DNA of 64,000 nucleotides, from contig CALLWB010000050.1 of NCBI GenBank assembly GCA_938016265.1, positions 1 to 64,000 of the forward strand, written 5' to 3'. Origin of the DNA: an uncultured Saprospiraceae bacterium. GTDB lineage: Bacteria; Bacteroidota; Bacteroidia; Chitinophagales; Saprospiraceae. Numbering within the stretch: the stretch's first letter is position 1; each line of letters starts with the position of its first letter. The translations under genes were made by a program, and so were the position numbers. The notes beneath the pieces are model-generated. The model had not been told where the DNA came from and made no database searches. It was given only the letters and a program-made list of their open reading frames with translations. This document shows, one piece after another, positions 55,213-64,000 of this stretch.

Positions 55213-55379
55213 ATGGTAGTAGAGCGCCTTTTTTGTAGAGCTTAGAATGGCATTCAAAAAAGAATAGTTAATTTTAAAAAATCACTAAAGAATTAGCAGA
55301 AGGACTAAGGTAAGGTCAATCAGTTTTGTCCCTTTACACTCTACAAAATAGTCCCTCTACTAACAAAATAATAAAAGAT

Positions 55380-56552
55380 ATGGAAGCATATATAGTACAA
55401 GCTTACCGTACAGCGGTAGCAAAATCAAAAAGAGGTGGATTCCGTTTTACCAGATCAGATGATTTGGCGGCTGATGTGATTCGCCATATTGTAGCACAAA
55501 CTCCGGCCTTGGATCCAAACCTGATTGACGACTTGATCGTTGGTTGTGCAAATCCTGAGGGAGAGCAAGGGCTACAAATCGGAAGACAAATCGCTTTACA
55601 AGCAATCGGCAAACCAGTTCCTGGAATGACGGTCAATCGGTATTGCGCTTCGGGATTGGAGACGATTTCTATTGCAGCGGCGAAAATCAAGGCTGGGATG
55701 GGAGAAGTATTTATCGCGGGTGGTGCTGAAAGCATGAGCATGATCCCAATGACAGGATACAAGTTGGCGCCAAACTACACGACAGCAGCCAATAACCCGG
55801 ATTATGTCGTTGGAATGGGAATTACTGCAGAAGCAGTAGCCAACAAATACAATATTACAAGAGAAGCGCAAGATGAATTCTCCTACAATTCACACCTGAA
55901 AGCAATCAATGCTATCGATGGTGGGTTGTTTAAAGATGAAATCGTGCCGGTCACGGTGAAAGAAGTTTATTTGGAAGACGACAAACGGAAAGAAAGAGAG
56001 TATGTTGTCGATACGGATGAAGGAATTCGTAGAAGTACAACAGTAGCAGGATTGGCAAAATTGCGTCCTGTATTTGCTCAAGGCGGTTCCGTAACTGCTG
56101 GCAACTCTTCTCAGACTTCAGACGGAGCAGCTTTCGTTTTGGTCATGAGTGAGCGGATGGTCAAAGAACTAAACCTTGAACCTATTGCTCGATTGGTCAC
56201 TTGTGCAGTTGCAGGCGTTGAGCCATTGACAATGGGCATGGGACCTTGCGCAGCAATACCTAAAGCACTAGGTTGGGCTGGTTTGAAACTAAACGACATC
56301 GATCAGATCGAATTGAACGAAGCGTTTGCAGCACAATCGCTGGCAGTCATACAAGAAGCAGGATTAAACCCTGATATTGTAAATGTAAATGGCGGAGCTA
56401 TTGCGTTAGGCCATCCATTAGGATGTACAGGTGCGAAACTATCCACTCAGTTATTTAATGAAATGCGAAGAAGAAAGCAGAAATACGGTATGGTCACTGC
56501 TTGTGTAGGTGGAGGTCAGGGAATAGCCGGAATCTATGAGTTATTAAACTAA
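55380..56552 (+). CDS. fadA: Acetyl-CoA acyltransferase (3-ketoacyl-CoA thiolase)
   Basis: A 390-residue thiolase performing the last step of beta-oxidation. The ATG at 55380 (MEAYIVQAYRTAVAKSKRGG) is chosen; the open frame upstream adds 18 unlikely residues. Active-site Cys89 is in NRYCASGLETI, with NEAFAAQSLAV, GGAIALGHPLGCTGA and ACVGGGQGIAGIYE near the C-terminus. It lies behind the FadN-like gene and is closed by a terminator, so the two are a functional pair. Confidence 0.95.
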   Translation: MEAYIVQAYRTAVAKSKRGGFRFTRSDDLAADVIRHIVAQTPALDPNLIDDLIVGCANPEGEQGLQIGRQIALQAIGKPVPGMTVNRYCASGLETISIAAAKIKAGMGEVFIAGGAESMSMIPMTGYKLAPNYTTAANNPDYVVGMGITAEAVANKYNITREAQDEFSYNSHLKAINAIDGGLFKDEIVPVTVKEVYLEDDKRKEREYVVDTDEGIRRSTTVAGLAKLRPVFAQGGSVTAGNSSQTSDGAAFVLVMSERMVKELNLEPIARLVTCAVAGVEPLTMGMGPCAAIPKALGWAGLKLNDIDQIELNEAFAAQSLAVIQEAGLNPDIVNVNGGAIALGHPLGCTGAKLSTQLFNEMRRRKQKYGMVTACVGGGQGIAGIYELLN

Positions 56553-56578
56553 GTAATATATGCCTTTAGGCCTTTATT

Positions 56579-56613
56579 AATAGCCGTTCTAGAAATAGAT
56601 CGGCTATTTTTTT
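56579..56613 (+). terminator. Intrinsic terminator after fadA
   Basis: AATAGCCGTTCTA pairs with TAGATCGGCTATT (one mismatch) around GAAA, followed by a run of T residues. Confidence 0.9.
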
Positions 56614-56784
56614 TTAATAACACCAAAGTAAAGAAACATTTATTTCCATGTCACGTATAGGTGAATTGTAGTACATTTTTTGTACCTTAACAAAAGGTTG
56701 AATCAAAACAAATTCTTCTAAAGACTAACTACTATTATTTTTTAGAAACATCTGATTTAATCATTATACAAAATCTACCCTTGC

Positions 56785-58557
56785 ATGCACGACAATTCAC
56801 CCATTGAATATGCGAAATTGTTCAATACTGGAACGGATGAAGCCCTAAAAGCGCTTCCCGGCTATGAGGTGTTAGCTGCAGCTATTAAGCTGAGGGCTTA
56901 TAATGATATTGATCAAGACAAATTTTTGGATGTTGCTCTTCAGGGACTTGAAAGAGCGAATAGCAACAACAACAAATTGGAGGAGCTAAATTACATCCAT
57001 GATATCGGATGGCATTATTATAAAACAGGCGAGTTTGACGAGGCTTTTATGTATTACGCTCAGGGATTTGCCACCAGCAAATCGCTCAAAAGCAAAGAAA
57101 ACCTGTCCCGGTTTAATAATAGAATTGGTGAAATCTATATTCGGAAAACGAATTATGAAAAAGCCCTAAAATATTTCTTTAAAGTCTTGCAAGAAGATGA
57201 ATGGCTAAGAAATGAATCGTATTATAATTTAGCTACAATGTATCTAAAGGAGGAAGAGTTGGAGACTGCGTTTGAATACCTGGATCTTGCTTTTCGCTCT
57301 AACAAAAAACAGCAAAAATTTGACCTTGTAGCCCTAAACCTAGTGGGTATAGGAGATGCGAATGTAGCTGTTGGAAATTATAAAGAGTCTTTAAAATTTT
57401 ATGCAAGTTCCTTGCAGGTCACCTACATTTATCCATATCCATATTCAGAAGTATTGGCAGTGATGGGGTCCGCCAATGCGATTTTCAAACTTGAACACGC
57501 GGAACTTTCCCGATTTCTTTACAACTACGCCAATCAAGTTTGTGAATCCTTCGGATTCAAATTTTTGTATGCTAAGAATCTGATTAGTATTGGAAAAACC
57601 TACCGAAAAGAAGGAAATCCCGATCAGGCAATCGAAGTTTTACATCAAGCACAAAACTTTGCAAAGGACCATGGTTACGAAATTATTGACCTAGAAGCCT
57701 TGGAGGAAGAACGATGGATAAATGAAGATTTAGGTAGACATGATCGGGCAAATGAGATTCTTTCTGTGATTTCTTCCATGAAAATCAACCTTACCAAGCA
57801 GCAAATGGAGGAAAAATTGGCTGAATGGATAGAGGAGAATGAAAAAGAGCTCGAGTTTCTGCGCATGAAGGCCAAAGCACTGGAACAGCAAAATGATGAC
57901 CTCAACCAATATCAAAAGGTAATAAGTCACGATATCAGACAGCCACTTAGAAACGTCGGTAGTTTTGCTTCTTTGCTTAAACGCAGGTATGGCGACAAAC
58001 TGGATGGTGAGGCCAATGAATATATTGATTTTATTCTGGATGGCGCTTTCCGAATGGATGAATTGTTAACTACCTTGTTTGCCTATGTTACGCTAGGCAC
58101 AGAAGAGGCAGTCCTTGAAGGTTTAGATTTGAGTTTGGTATTAAAGGACGTTTTAAAGGATCTTGAACCAACGATAAAAGAAACGAAGGCGGTTGTAAAA
58201 TTGGATAAACTGCCTACTGTCCTTGGACAGCGAGAATTGCTGTACACGGTATTTTATCATCTTATCGATAATGCGATTAAGTTTAGAGGCGATCAACGAC
58301 CTGAGATCGAACTTAAGGTGAAGTATTCAAAAGGAGAATATCATTTCTCTATTGCTGATAATGGAATCGGGATTCATTCAGATTATCACGACAAAATTTT
58401 CTTGTTGTTCACTCAGCTGGATGTAGATACCATCAACGGTACTGGAGCAGGTTTACCTATGTCCAAAAAAATTGTCCTCATGCATGGTGGATCTATTTGG
58501 CTCAAATCAACTCCTGGCAAAGGAACTACTATTTTCTTTACCTTGAAGGAAGTATAA
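56785..58557 (+). CDS. Soluble TPR-containing sensor histidine kinase
   Basis: A 590-residue kinase without signal peptide or membrane segments. Residues about 60-335 form TPR repeats (YNLATMYLKEEELETAFEYL and similar). A coiled coil (about 335-375) leads to the dimerisation domain with H-box VISHDIRQPLRNVGSF (phospho-His about 382). The ATPase domain has N box YHLIDNAIKF, G1 DNGIGI, F box IFLLFTQL and G2 GTGAGLPMSKK. No receiver domain or response regulator gene is adjacent, so it is an orphan. TPR input suggests it senses a cytosolic protein or peptide, as in other Bacteroidota TPR-kinases. Confidence 0.9.
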   Translation: MHDNSPIEYAKLFNTGTDEALKALPGYEVLAAAIKLRAYNDIDQDKFLDVALQGLERANSNNNKLEELNYIHDIGWHYYKTGEFDEAFMYYAQGFATSKSLKSKENLSRFNNRIGEIYIRKTNYEKALKYFFKVLQEDEWLRNESYYNLATMYLKEEELETAFEYLDLAFRSNKKQQKFDLVALNLVGIGDANVAVGNYKESLKFYASSLQVTYIYPYPYSEVLAVMGSANAIFKLEHAELSRFLYNYANQVCESFGFKFLYAKNLISIGKTYRKEGNPDQAIEVLHQAQNFAKDHGYEIIDLEALEEERWINEDLGRHDRANEILSVISSMKINLTKQQMEEKLAEWIEENEKELEFLRMKAKALEQQNDDLNQYQKVISHDIRQPLRNVGSFASLLKRRYGDKLDGEANEYIDFILDGAFRMDELLTTLFAYVTLGTEEAVLEGLDLSLVLKDVLKDLEPTIKETKAVVKLDKLPTVLGQRELLYTVFYHLIDNAIKFRGDQRPEIELKVKYSKGEYHFSIADNGIGIHSDYHDKIFLLFTQLDVDTINGTGAGLPMSKKIVLMHGGSIWLKSTPGKGTTIFFTLKEV

Positions 58558-58705
58558 GTTTAACACTTTCTTATTGAAATTTGCCTCACCTATCCGCTAT
58601 TCACAAGTAAAAAGTAATAATAAATTGCTAACTTGAATTGGAAGTTGGTTCTACACTTAGAACCATTTCCAAAGCTATTCCAAAAAAATAATATTTCTTC
58701 TAACT

Positions 58706-59803
58706 ATGCGATTTAAGCTTCTTGTTTTCATCCTGCTAATAACCATTGGATGCGATAAGAAAAACGCCAAACAATATTACATCGAAGGCCTTGATTTGGT
58801 AAAGCAAGAAAAGTATACCGAAGCGGTCAAAAGGCTCAACAATGCCATCCGGCTAAATCCCGATTTTCAAGAAGCGCTATTCCAAAGAGGAAAAGCCTAT
58901 TTCTATCTTAAAGATCACACCAATGCAGTCGCTGATATTGATGCTTGTATCGCAATAAATAAGGCAGATTCACTCTATCTTTTGCGTGGACGGATCATGC
59001 ATGGTCAATCTCTCTACGCTGATGCTATTGCAGATTTCGATAAGGCATTGTCCATCAACAAATACAATTCAATGGCATATTGTGGGAAAGGTTTAAGTTA
59101 CTATGATCAGGGAAAATTTTCAAAGGCACTTGAAGCATACAATAAAGCAATACAGATAAATCCAGAAAATTGGCAAGGATTTAACGGCCGCGGGATGACC
59201 AATATCAAATCCAATTATTACAATGATGCCATTTTTGACTTCAGACAAACCTTAGAACTGGATCCGAACAATGACTATGCGTACTACGGAATAGGCAGAG
59301 CTAGAGCCATTCGAGGGTATTATGATGAAGCGATTGGCTATTATGACCAGGCCATCCAACTGGAACCATCAGATGATATGTATTACTACCACAAAGGCCA
59401 GGCACATCATTATCAACAGGAGTATGACGAGGCATTGAAGGAATATAGTTTGGCCATCAGCAAGGATCAATACAACTTCCTGGCCTATACAGCAAGAGGC
59501 AGCGTCTACCGTATAAAAAAAGACTACAATAAGGCAGTAAAGGATCTGGCGCAGGCGATAAAGATACAACCCAACTACCCAATTGCCTACTTCAAGCGCG
59601 GAGTCGTCTACTATGCCACTGCTCAAAATAACAGTGCGATCACTGATTTCAACAAGGCGATACAACTATTCCCTGACTATTCACAAGCGTATTACTATCG
59701 TGGAAATGCCTATCTGCAATTAGGAAATAAGCGAATGGCTTGCCTGGATTGGGGGAAAGCGGGTAGTGATGGGTCGAGCAAATATAGCGTTCATTGCAAA
59801 TAG
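58706..59803 (+). CDS. TPR-repeat lipoprotein
   Basis: A 365-residue lipoprotein. The signal (MRFKLLVFILLITIGC) places the lipidated Cys at 16. The rest is nearly all tetratricopeptide repeats, about ten, each with AYYYRG/YDEAI...A...P spacing (for example YADAIADFDKALSINKYN, YDEAIGYYDQAIQLEPSD). Such proteins act as scaffolds; the partner is unknown. A TGGTTCT/AGAACCA hairpin (58646-58665) lies in its leader. It is convergent with the TlpA-like gene, 17 bp apart. Confidence 0.88.
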   Translation: MRFKLLVFILLITIGCDKKNAKQYYIEGLDLVKQEKYTEAVKRLNNAIRLNPDFQEALFQRGKAYFYLKDHTNAVADIDACIAINKADSLYLLRGRIMHGQSLYADAIADFDKALSINKYNSMAYCGKGLSYYDQGKFSKALEAYNKAIQINPENWQGFNGRGMTNIKSNYYNDAIFDFRQTLELDPNNDYAYYGIGRARAIRGYYDEAIGYYDQAIQLEPSDDMYYYHKGQAHHYQQEYDEALKEYSLAISKDQYNFLAYTARGSVYRIKKDYNKAVKDLAQAIKIQPNYPIAYFKRGVVYYATAQNNSAITDFNKAIQLFPDYSQAYYYRGNAYLQLGNKRMACLDWGKAGSDGSSKYSVHCK

Positions 59804-59820
59804 AAAGACTCGCCCCTTGT

Positions 59821-61230
59821 CTACTTCCGAGTCAGTTTAACAAATTCCTCCACAATATCTCGCATCCCATCTTCAGGCAAGTAAGCATATTTCCCTTGTT
59901 TGTCGATGATGTGGTAGACCGGTAAGGAAGTCAGTCCGTAGGTTTTCATCATGGAGTCATCGCTTGCAAGAAGGTTTACACCAGGCATTTCGATTCTGCC
60001 CATTGTGCCTTTCCAGACCTCTTCTTTTTTGTCGATAGAGATATTGATAAGTACAATTCCTTTTTCTTGTAGTTTTTTGCGGATGTAGATTGATTTTTCG
60101 AATCCCTTCAGGCACGGTTTGCACCAAGTTGCCCAGAAACTTAGGTAGACTACTTTTCCTCGATACTGATCCAGGGATACCATTCTACCATTGACGTCAG
60201 GTAGTGTAAATCCTGGAGCAAATCCTTCTTCGGCAAACTGCATGCTGTCTCCAAAAGTTTCGTCCAGCAATGTGTTGTATTCCCGATAAGGATTTCCTTG
60301 TTTAAAGGTCTTAAAATGATCTTGTACTAAATCAGTTTGTCCAAATCTATAGGTTTTAAAAAACAACTTACTGATTATGAAGGCCCTCGGTTTTCCTTGT
60401 AAATGAAGTTTCGCCAATTCATAAAAATTGAACTCAATTCCCTTGATGTTATGCTGGGCAGATAGATTTAGGTATTGGATATAAGTGGATAAAAACTTTA
60501 CGTACGCTGTATTGTTTAGTGCGCTTTCATTGTTGATGTTTACCCCACTTAGTACACCATATTTGGAGGCGCTGGATGCTATTTCGGCACCTCGGAATAG
60601 ATGTTTGTTTACGTGGTAATATAAAATCTTATTCGCTGCAGCTTCGTAATCTACCCAAGCATTGAAAAAATTTCGAAAACGACTGTCTGGGCTACCGCTA
60701 CTAAGGGCCGCTTTCATTTGGCGTTTTTGGTCGTCTATGTAGCTGAAATACTGGCTTTCGGAAAGGTATCCTGCTTGGTTGACAATTTCTTCGTTAAAAA
60801 TGGCAGGCAGGTATTCGTTGGAATACATTCTGTTTGTGAATTCGCCTGGAAATTGAAGTTGGAAGTTTTTCAAGACGGTATTATTTGAGGAACCGCTTCC
60901 TGAGAATCGGGTGGTTCCTACTGGATCATAGCCGCTGAAGCTGATCTGTTGTGCGTCTCCTGGACTGACAAAAATCCGAATTGTTTTCTGATCGTATTTG
61001 ATGTCTACCAATTTGGAGGTAGTCAGATTCAAAGAAAAAGTATGACTATTGCCGTTTAGATTGAACATATAGCCAATTTCTTCATCAGAAAAGAAATTTT
61101 CGACATGACTCACATAAAAACTATACGAAGTCGGGCTGTCTATGGTAATGGTGATTTTTGCTTCCCCTGCCTGACAAACTGCCGATAATAACAATGCTGC
61201 CAGGACAATAAGCAATTTTAAATGCTTCAT
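59821..61230 (-). CDS. TlpA-like thiol-disulfide oxidoreductase with large N-terminal region
   Basis: A 469-residue exported protein. The ATG at 61230 gives the signal peptide MKHLKLLIVLAALLLSAVCQA; the upstream open frame does not. The N-terminal ~320 residues form a beta-rich then helical region of the kind seen before thioredoxin domains in Bacteroidota. The C-terminal domain (about 330-469) has FAPGFTLPDVNGRMVSLDQY, WATWCKPC (redox Cys370 and Cys373), INISIDKKEEVWK and LTSLPVYHIID with cis-Pro. It probably acts on disulfides in the periplasm. It is convergent with the TPR lipoprotein gene. Confidence 0.87.
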   Translation of the reverse strand: MKHLKLLIVLAALLLSAVCQAGEAKITITIDSPTSYSFYVSHVENFFSDEEIGYMFNLNGNSHTFSLNLTTSKLVDIKYDQKTIRIFVSPGDAQQISFSGYDPVGTTRFSGSGSSNNTVLKNFQLQFPGEFTNRMYSNEYLPAIFNEEIVNQAGYLSESQYFSYIDDQKRQMKAALSSGSPDSRFRNFFNAWVDYEAAANKILYYHVNKHLFRGAEIASSASKYGVLSGVNINNESALNNTAYVKFLSTYIQYLNLSAQHNIKGIEFNFYELAKLHLQGKPRAFIISKLFFKTYRFGQTDLVQDHFKTFKQGNPYREYNTLLDETFGDSMQFAEEGFAPGFTLPDVNGRMVSLDQYRGKVVYLSFWATWCKPCLKGFEKSIYIRKKLQEKGIVLINISIDKKEEVWKGTMGRIEMPGVNLLASDDSMMKTYGLTSLPVYHIIDKQGKYAYLPEDGMRDIVEEFVKLTRK

Positions 61231-61597
61231 AAATAATATCTTTGATATAGGATAAACCAATTGTAATGCCAAGAAAAACAGGCACAGTTGTTTAGACGAG
61301 GAATTGCCTTCAAAAGTACATAATTTTCAGCATCTAACTACCTCTATTCTATTTCTAATGATCTTCTATCCACGTGCTCTGACCTAGACCACTCACTAAC
61401 AGTCAGCTATAAATTTCACTTTAATTCATAGCTAAATTATTGTTCCAAAGGAAGTTACCAAGCAGAGTTGCTTTAATTTTTGTAACTTTAGATATATTTT
61501 TCTGAAATTGGGACCATTCACAATGTTCTTCTGGAAAAAGACTAAGGAATTGATACAATCATCTCTTTGAATTAATCAATAATTGCTTGGCGCAAAG
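61231..61597. other. Divergent intergenic region
   Basis: A 367-bp spacer between the TlpA-like gene and the second TPR-like lipoprotein gene. An imperfect 10-bp hairpin (AGCTAT-AATT / AATT-ATAGCT, 61405-61433) is the only structure seen. TAACTTTA (61483-61490) is a weak -7 candidate for the plus-strand gene. No ORF is supported. Confidence 0.4.
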
Positions 61598-62812
61598 ATG
61601 TCAAATAAACAGATTATCGGTAGTTTTTTAGCTGGATTCCTATGCATAGGAATTTTGTCCTGCGACTTAAATCGTAAGGAGAAGAACAGTATTGCCCCAA
61701 CGAAAAACGCTAGTATCCCTACTACGACTCCAGATCAGTCTAACCGCCTAAAAGAAGAACAGTTTTTCGACATCAAACGCGTAAAAGAAATACAGACCAC
61801 CGCTACCGAAACTCAAAAAATCAGAAGCGGCACTTACTTACAAAAAGCCCTTAGCCTGTTTTCTGAACAGAAAATAGAGGACTGCATGCAGCACCTTGTC
61901 CAATCGATCAGCAACTACCCTACCCCAGAGGCTTATCTTGGTCTTGGAAATTCAAATCTGGAATTGGGATACTATGAGGATGCGATTGATGCCTATCACA
62001 TGGCCGAGTGGCTTAACTACGAACCGCTTTCTGACATCTACTATCATATGGCAGCCGCCTACTTCAAAGATCAGACAGATCTGGATGGCAAAAATCGCGC
62101 AATAAAATACCTTAAACTGGCCCTGGACAATGGATATGAAAACTGGGCGCATTTTGCTTCTAATGAAAAATTTGGCAAATACCGCTACCAAGAGGAATAC
62201 ATCAACTTGTTTTTAAAGCATTTTCAAGATCAATTTCCGAATAAGGACCAAGCCTTATTTCAGCTTTTCGTCCACCTTTTCCCAGAACAAGACCTTCCTG
62301 TAGAGGTATTGCTTGGAGAATTGAATTCTGAGGAGCAGTTAGGAAATCCATACCCAATGTCCCGTCGTTTGCACTATTTAGTAAAACGAAACAGCAAACA
62401 ACAGTTTCACCCACAAGATCAATTTTTCTTCAAAACCATCCTAGAAGAGACCGACCGCTATTATGCCATTATCTATCAACGAGTCCCCAAACCAACCTAC
62501 AAAAATAAACTACGAAAGGGATCTACCTATTTTGACATTGCCACTTATACTAAGAATGGACGAATGATCGATCAAGTCCGGTTTGCTGGCAATATTAACC
62601 CGTTGGCGTTCAAGGCTGGAATCGTAAACAAAAACAAGGAGATAGAAGTGATCCAATACAAGGCCACCTGGCAACAGGAATACCGAAAATATGGCAGCAC
62701 CAACAATCAAATTGAGCATTTCGATTATCTCAGCACCAAGGGATATATGATTGGCAAGAATGGCCGATTTGTTACAAAGGCCAAGGAATCTTTATTGGGA
62801 CTTAATGATTAA
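61598..62812 (+). CDS. TPR-like lipoprotein of unknown function
   Basis: A 404-residue lipoprotein. The ATG at 61598 opens MSNKQIIGSFLAGFLCIGIL followed by SC, a lipobox; the TTG upstream is not needed. A Ser/Thr/Pro spacer (about 25-70) is followed by two or three TPR-like units (AYLGLGNSNLELGYYEDAI, IYYHMAAAYFKDQTD) and then a divergent C-terminal region (about 180-404) with no recognised fold. It probably functions at the envelope. No partner can be inferred from neighbours. Confidence 0.7.
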   Translation: MSNKQIIGSFLAGFLCIGILSCDLNRKEKNSIAPTKNASIPTTTPDQSNRLKEEQFFDIKRVKEIQTTATETQKIRSGTYLQKALSLFSEQKIEDCMQHLVQSISNYPTPEAYLGLGNSNLELGYYEDAIDAYHMAEWLNYEPLSDIYYHMAAAYFKDQTDLDGKNRAIKYLKLALDNGYENWAHFASNEKFGKYRYQEEYINLFLKHFQDQFPNKDQALFQLFVHLFPEQDLPVEVLLGELNSEEQLGNPYPMSRRLHYLVKRNSKQQFHPQDQFFFKTILEETDRYYAIIYQRVPKPTYKNKLRKGSTYFDIATYTKNGRMIDQVRFAGNINPLAFKAGIVNKNKEIEVIQYKATWQQEYRKYGSTNNQIEHFDYLSTKGYMIGKNGRFVTKAKESLLGLND

Positions 62813-62974
62813 GTTATTGGAGAAAAAGGTTATTGAGATATAAACTCGCTTCACTCCTTTGTAAAAAAACAAAGGACCCCTTCTTTCGAAAAGATCCTTG
62901 CTCTATATTGGTTGAGTCATCCAAATGAATGATTAGTTTCTACCTGGCAACCCAATAACTTAATTTTTTAATAC

Positions 62975-63847
62975 CTATTTGCCTAATGCTTTCAGCATAG
63001 TTTCTCCGATTTTTGCTGGAGAATTTACTACGTGGATGCCGCATTTTTCCATGATAGCCATTTTTGCTTCGGCAGTATCATCTTCGCCTCCGATGATTGC
63101 ACCAGCGTGCCCCATTGTTCTACCTTTGGGAGCTGTTTGTCCTGCGATAAACCCTACTACAGGTTTCGTACCATGCTCTTTGATCCAGTTGGCTGCGTCT
63201 GCTTCCATGTTTCCGCCGATTTCTCCGATCATAACGATGCCTTCGGTGTCTGGGTCTTCCATTAGTAATTGAACAGCGTCTCTGGTGGTTGTTCCGACGA
63301 TTGGATCTCCTCCGATTCCGATACAAGTAGATTGGCCTAAGCCGGCTTTTGTTACTTGATCTACTGCTTCATAGGTGAGTGTTCCTGAACGAGAAACGAT
63401 ACCGATGGTTCCTTTTCTGTGAATGAACCCAGGCATGATACCGACTTTTGCTTCATCAGGTGTCATCACTCCTGGGCAATTGGGTCCTACCAATCGGCAA
63501 TCGTGATCTTCGATATATGCTTTTACCTTGACCATGTCCTGAACAGGAATACCTTCTGTGATACAGATAATCACTTTGATACCAGCGTCTGCAGCTTCCA
63601 TAACGGCATCTCCCGCGAAGCGTGGTGGTACGAAAATGATAGAGGTGTCTGCTCCAACTTTAGCCACTGCTTCTGAGACAGTATTGAATACTGGTCGCTC
63701 GAGGTGTGTTTGGCCGCCTTTCCCAGGAGTTACTCCTCCTACGACATTAGAACCATACTCAATCATTTGACCAGCATGGAAAGAACCTTCCTTTCCAGTA
63801 AATCCTTGTACAATTATCTTTGAATCTTTATTAACTAATACCGACAT
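62975..63847 (-). CDS. sucD: Succinyl-CoA synthetase alpha subunit
   Basis: A 290-residue TCA-cycle enzyme subunit. CoA-binding Rossmann part: [18 protein letters not shown] and [10 protein letters not shown]. Ligase part: [20 protein letters not shown] and the phosphohistidine loop [10 protein letters not shown], His247. It forms succinate with ATP or GTP synthesis together with SucC, whose gene is not adjacent in this window. The gene sits between the TPR-like lipoprotein gene and a DivIC/FtsB-like gene. Confidence 0.97.
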   Translation of the reverse strand: MSVLVNKDSKIIVQGFTGKEGSFHAGQMIEYGSNVVGGVTPGKGGQTHLERPVFNTVSEAVAKVGADTSIIFVPPRFAGDAVMEAADAGIKVIICITEGIPVQDMVKVKAYIEDHDCRLVGPNCPGVMTPDEAKVGIMPGFIHRKGTIGIVSRSGTLTYEAVDQVTKAGLGQSTCIGIGGDPIVGTTTRDAVQLLMEDPDTEGIVMIGEIGGNMEADAANWIKEHGTKPVVGFIAGQTAPKGRTMGHAGAIIGGEDDTAEAKMAIMEKCGIHVVNSPAKIGETMLKALGK

Positions 63848-63912
63848 TTTATCTTTTATAATTTGAGTTAAAAAACTTTTTATCTATTTCTAATTGCTGA
63901 TTGAACAGCTGA

Positions 63913-64000
63913 CTATTCTTCAATTTTTATGACAAAAACCTCTTCGTCATCTTTTTTCATAAAGTACTCTTCTCTAGCAAAACGCTCTTTTGCGTCATTA
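63913..64000 (-). CDS. DivIC/FtsB-like septum initiator (C-terminus only)
   Basis: Only 29 codons are visible; the gene continues beyond the right edge. The end NDAKERFAREEYFMKKDDEE followed by VFVIKIEE and stop matches the C-terminus of DivIC/FtsB septum-formation proteins (IAREKYGM...EDVFVI pattern). These are small bitopic division proteins. The stop lies 66 bp before sucD begins, on the same strand, so both may be in one unit. Confidence is limited by the short stretch. Confidence 0.65.
   Translation of the reverse strand, partial: NDAKERFAREEYFMKKDDEEVFVIKIEE

Noticed and set aside
62855-62876. TCCTTTGT/ACAAAGGA hairpin
   Set aside because: A fair 8-bp stem between convergent genes, but no T-run follows on either strand.

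Overview
The window is a chromosomal segment of a Bacteroidota bacterium. The evidence is a SusC/SusD outer-membrane pair, gliding-type ABC genes (GldA, GldF, GldG), a secreted protein with a type IX-like C-terminal sorting domain, many short-spacer lipoproteins, and promoters of the TTG-N18/19-TAnnTTTG type. Several genes appear to start with TTG. A Saprospiria-like lineage is possible, but that is a guess. I see no rRNA, tRNA, CRISPR array, insertion sequence, prophage or recognisable defence island. The region looks like ordinary core and envelope genome, with a few genes I cannot name.

Layout. 1-4.9 kb: a collagen-like surface protein cut by the left edge, a coupled DinB-like/methyltransferase pair, a PqiA-like membrane protein and a fatty acid hydroxylase-family enzyme. 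5-11.5 kb: Lon protease behind a structured leader, a small secreted CarboxypepD_reg-like protein, then a two-domain OmpA-like protein followed by a membrane-anchored coiled-coil protein with four helix-hairpin-helix modules. 11.8-15.4 kb: a type IIA topoisomerase A subunit and pdxJ. 15.7-20.4 kb: a SusC/SusD pair with its own terminator. 20.8-26.7 kb: an outer-membrane barrel overlapping a DUF3179 lipoprotein, two cysteine-rich secreted proteins, a large unrecognised protein and an unanchored TonB C-terminal-domain protein. 26.7-36.2 kb: a heterodimeric ABC exporter, two acetyltransferases, adenine deaminase and a di-haem cytochrome c lipoprotein. 36.3-40.8 kb: gldA-gldF-gldG plus a DUF4340 gene, behind a leader with a terminator and a possible competing pairing. 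40.8-50.2 kb: small metabolic and envelope genes, including an Old Yellow Enzyme relative, DoxX, a phosphoesterase, a ComEA-like protein, apt, phoH, lipoproteins and a methyltransferase. 50.2-56.6 kb: an orphan TonB-dependent receptor and a fadN-fadA beta-oxidation pair. 56.8-64 kb: a soluble TPR histidine kinase, two TPR lipoproteins, a TlpA-like thiol-disulfide protein, sucD, and the end of a DivIC/FtsB-like gene.

What stands out is mostly non-coding. A dispersed intergenic repeat of about 75-87 bp occurs three times (20564, 31232, 35301) with a variable but maintained central hairpin. A second two-copy hairpin element lies just downstream of two stop codons (31091, 31961). There is a leader/attenuator or small-RNA candidate before gldA (36337-36545), a hairpin plus palindrome before lon, and 21-bp-spaced direct repeats before susC. 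Among proteins, the four-module HhH protein beside the OmpA-like protein, the Old Yellow Enzyme that keeps iron-sulfur cysteines without the FAD/NAD(P)H domain, the KKEYx-repeat ComEA-like protein and the coupled barrel/DUF3179 pair are the most unusual.
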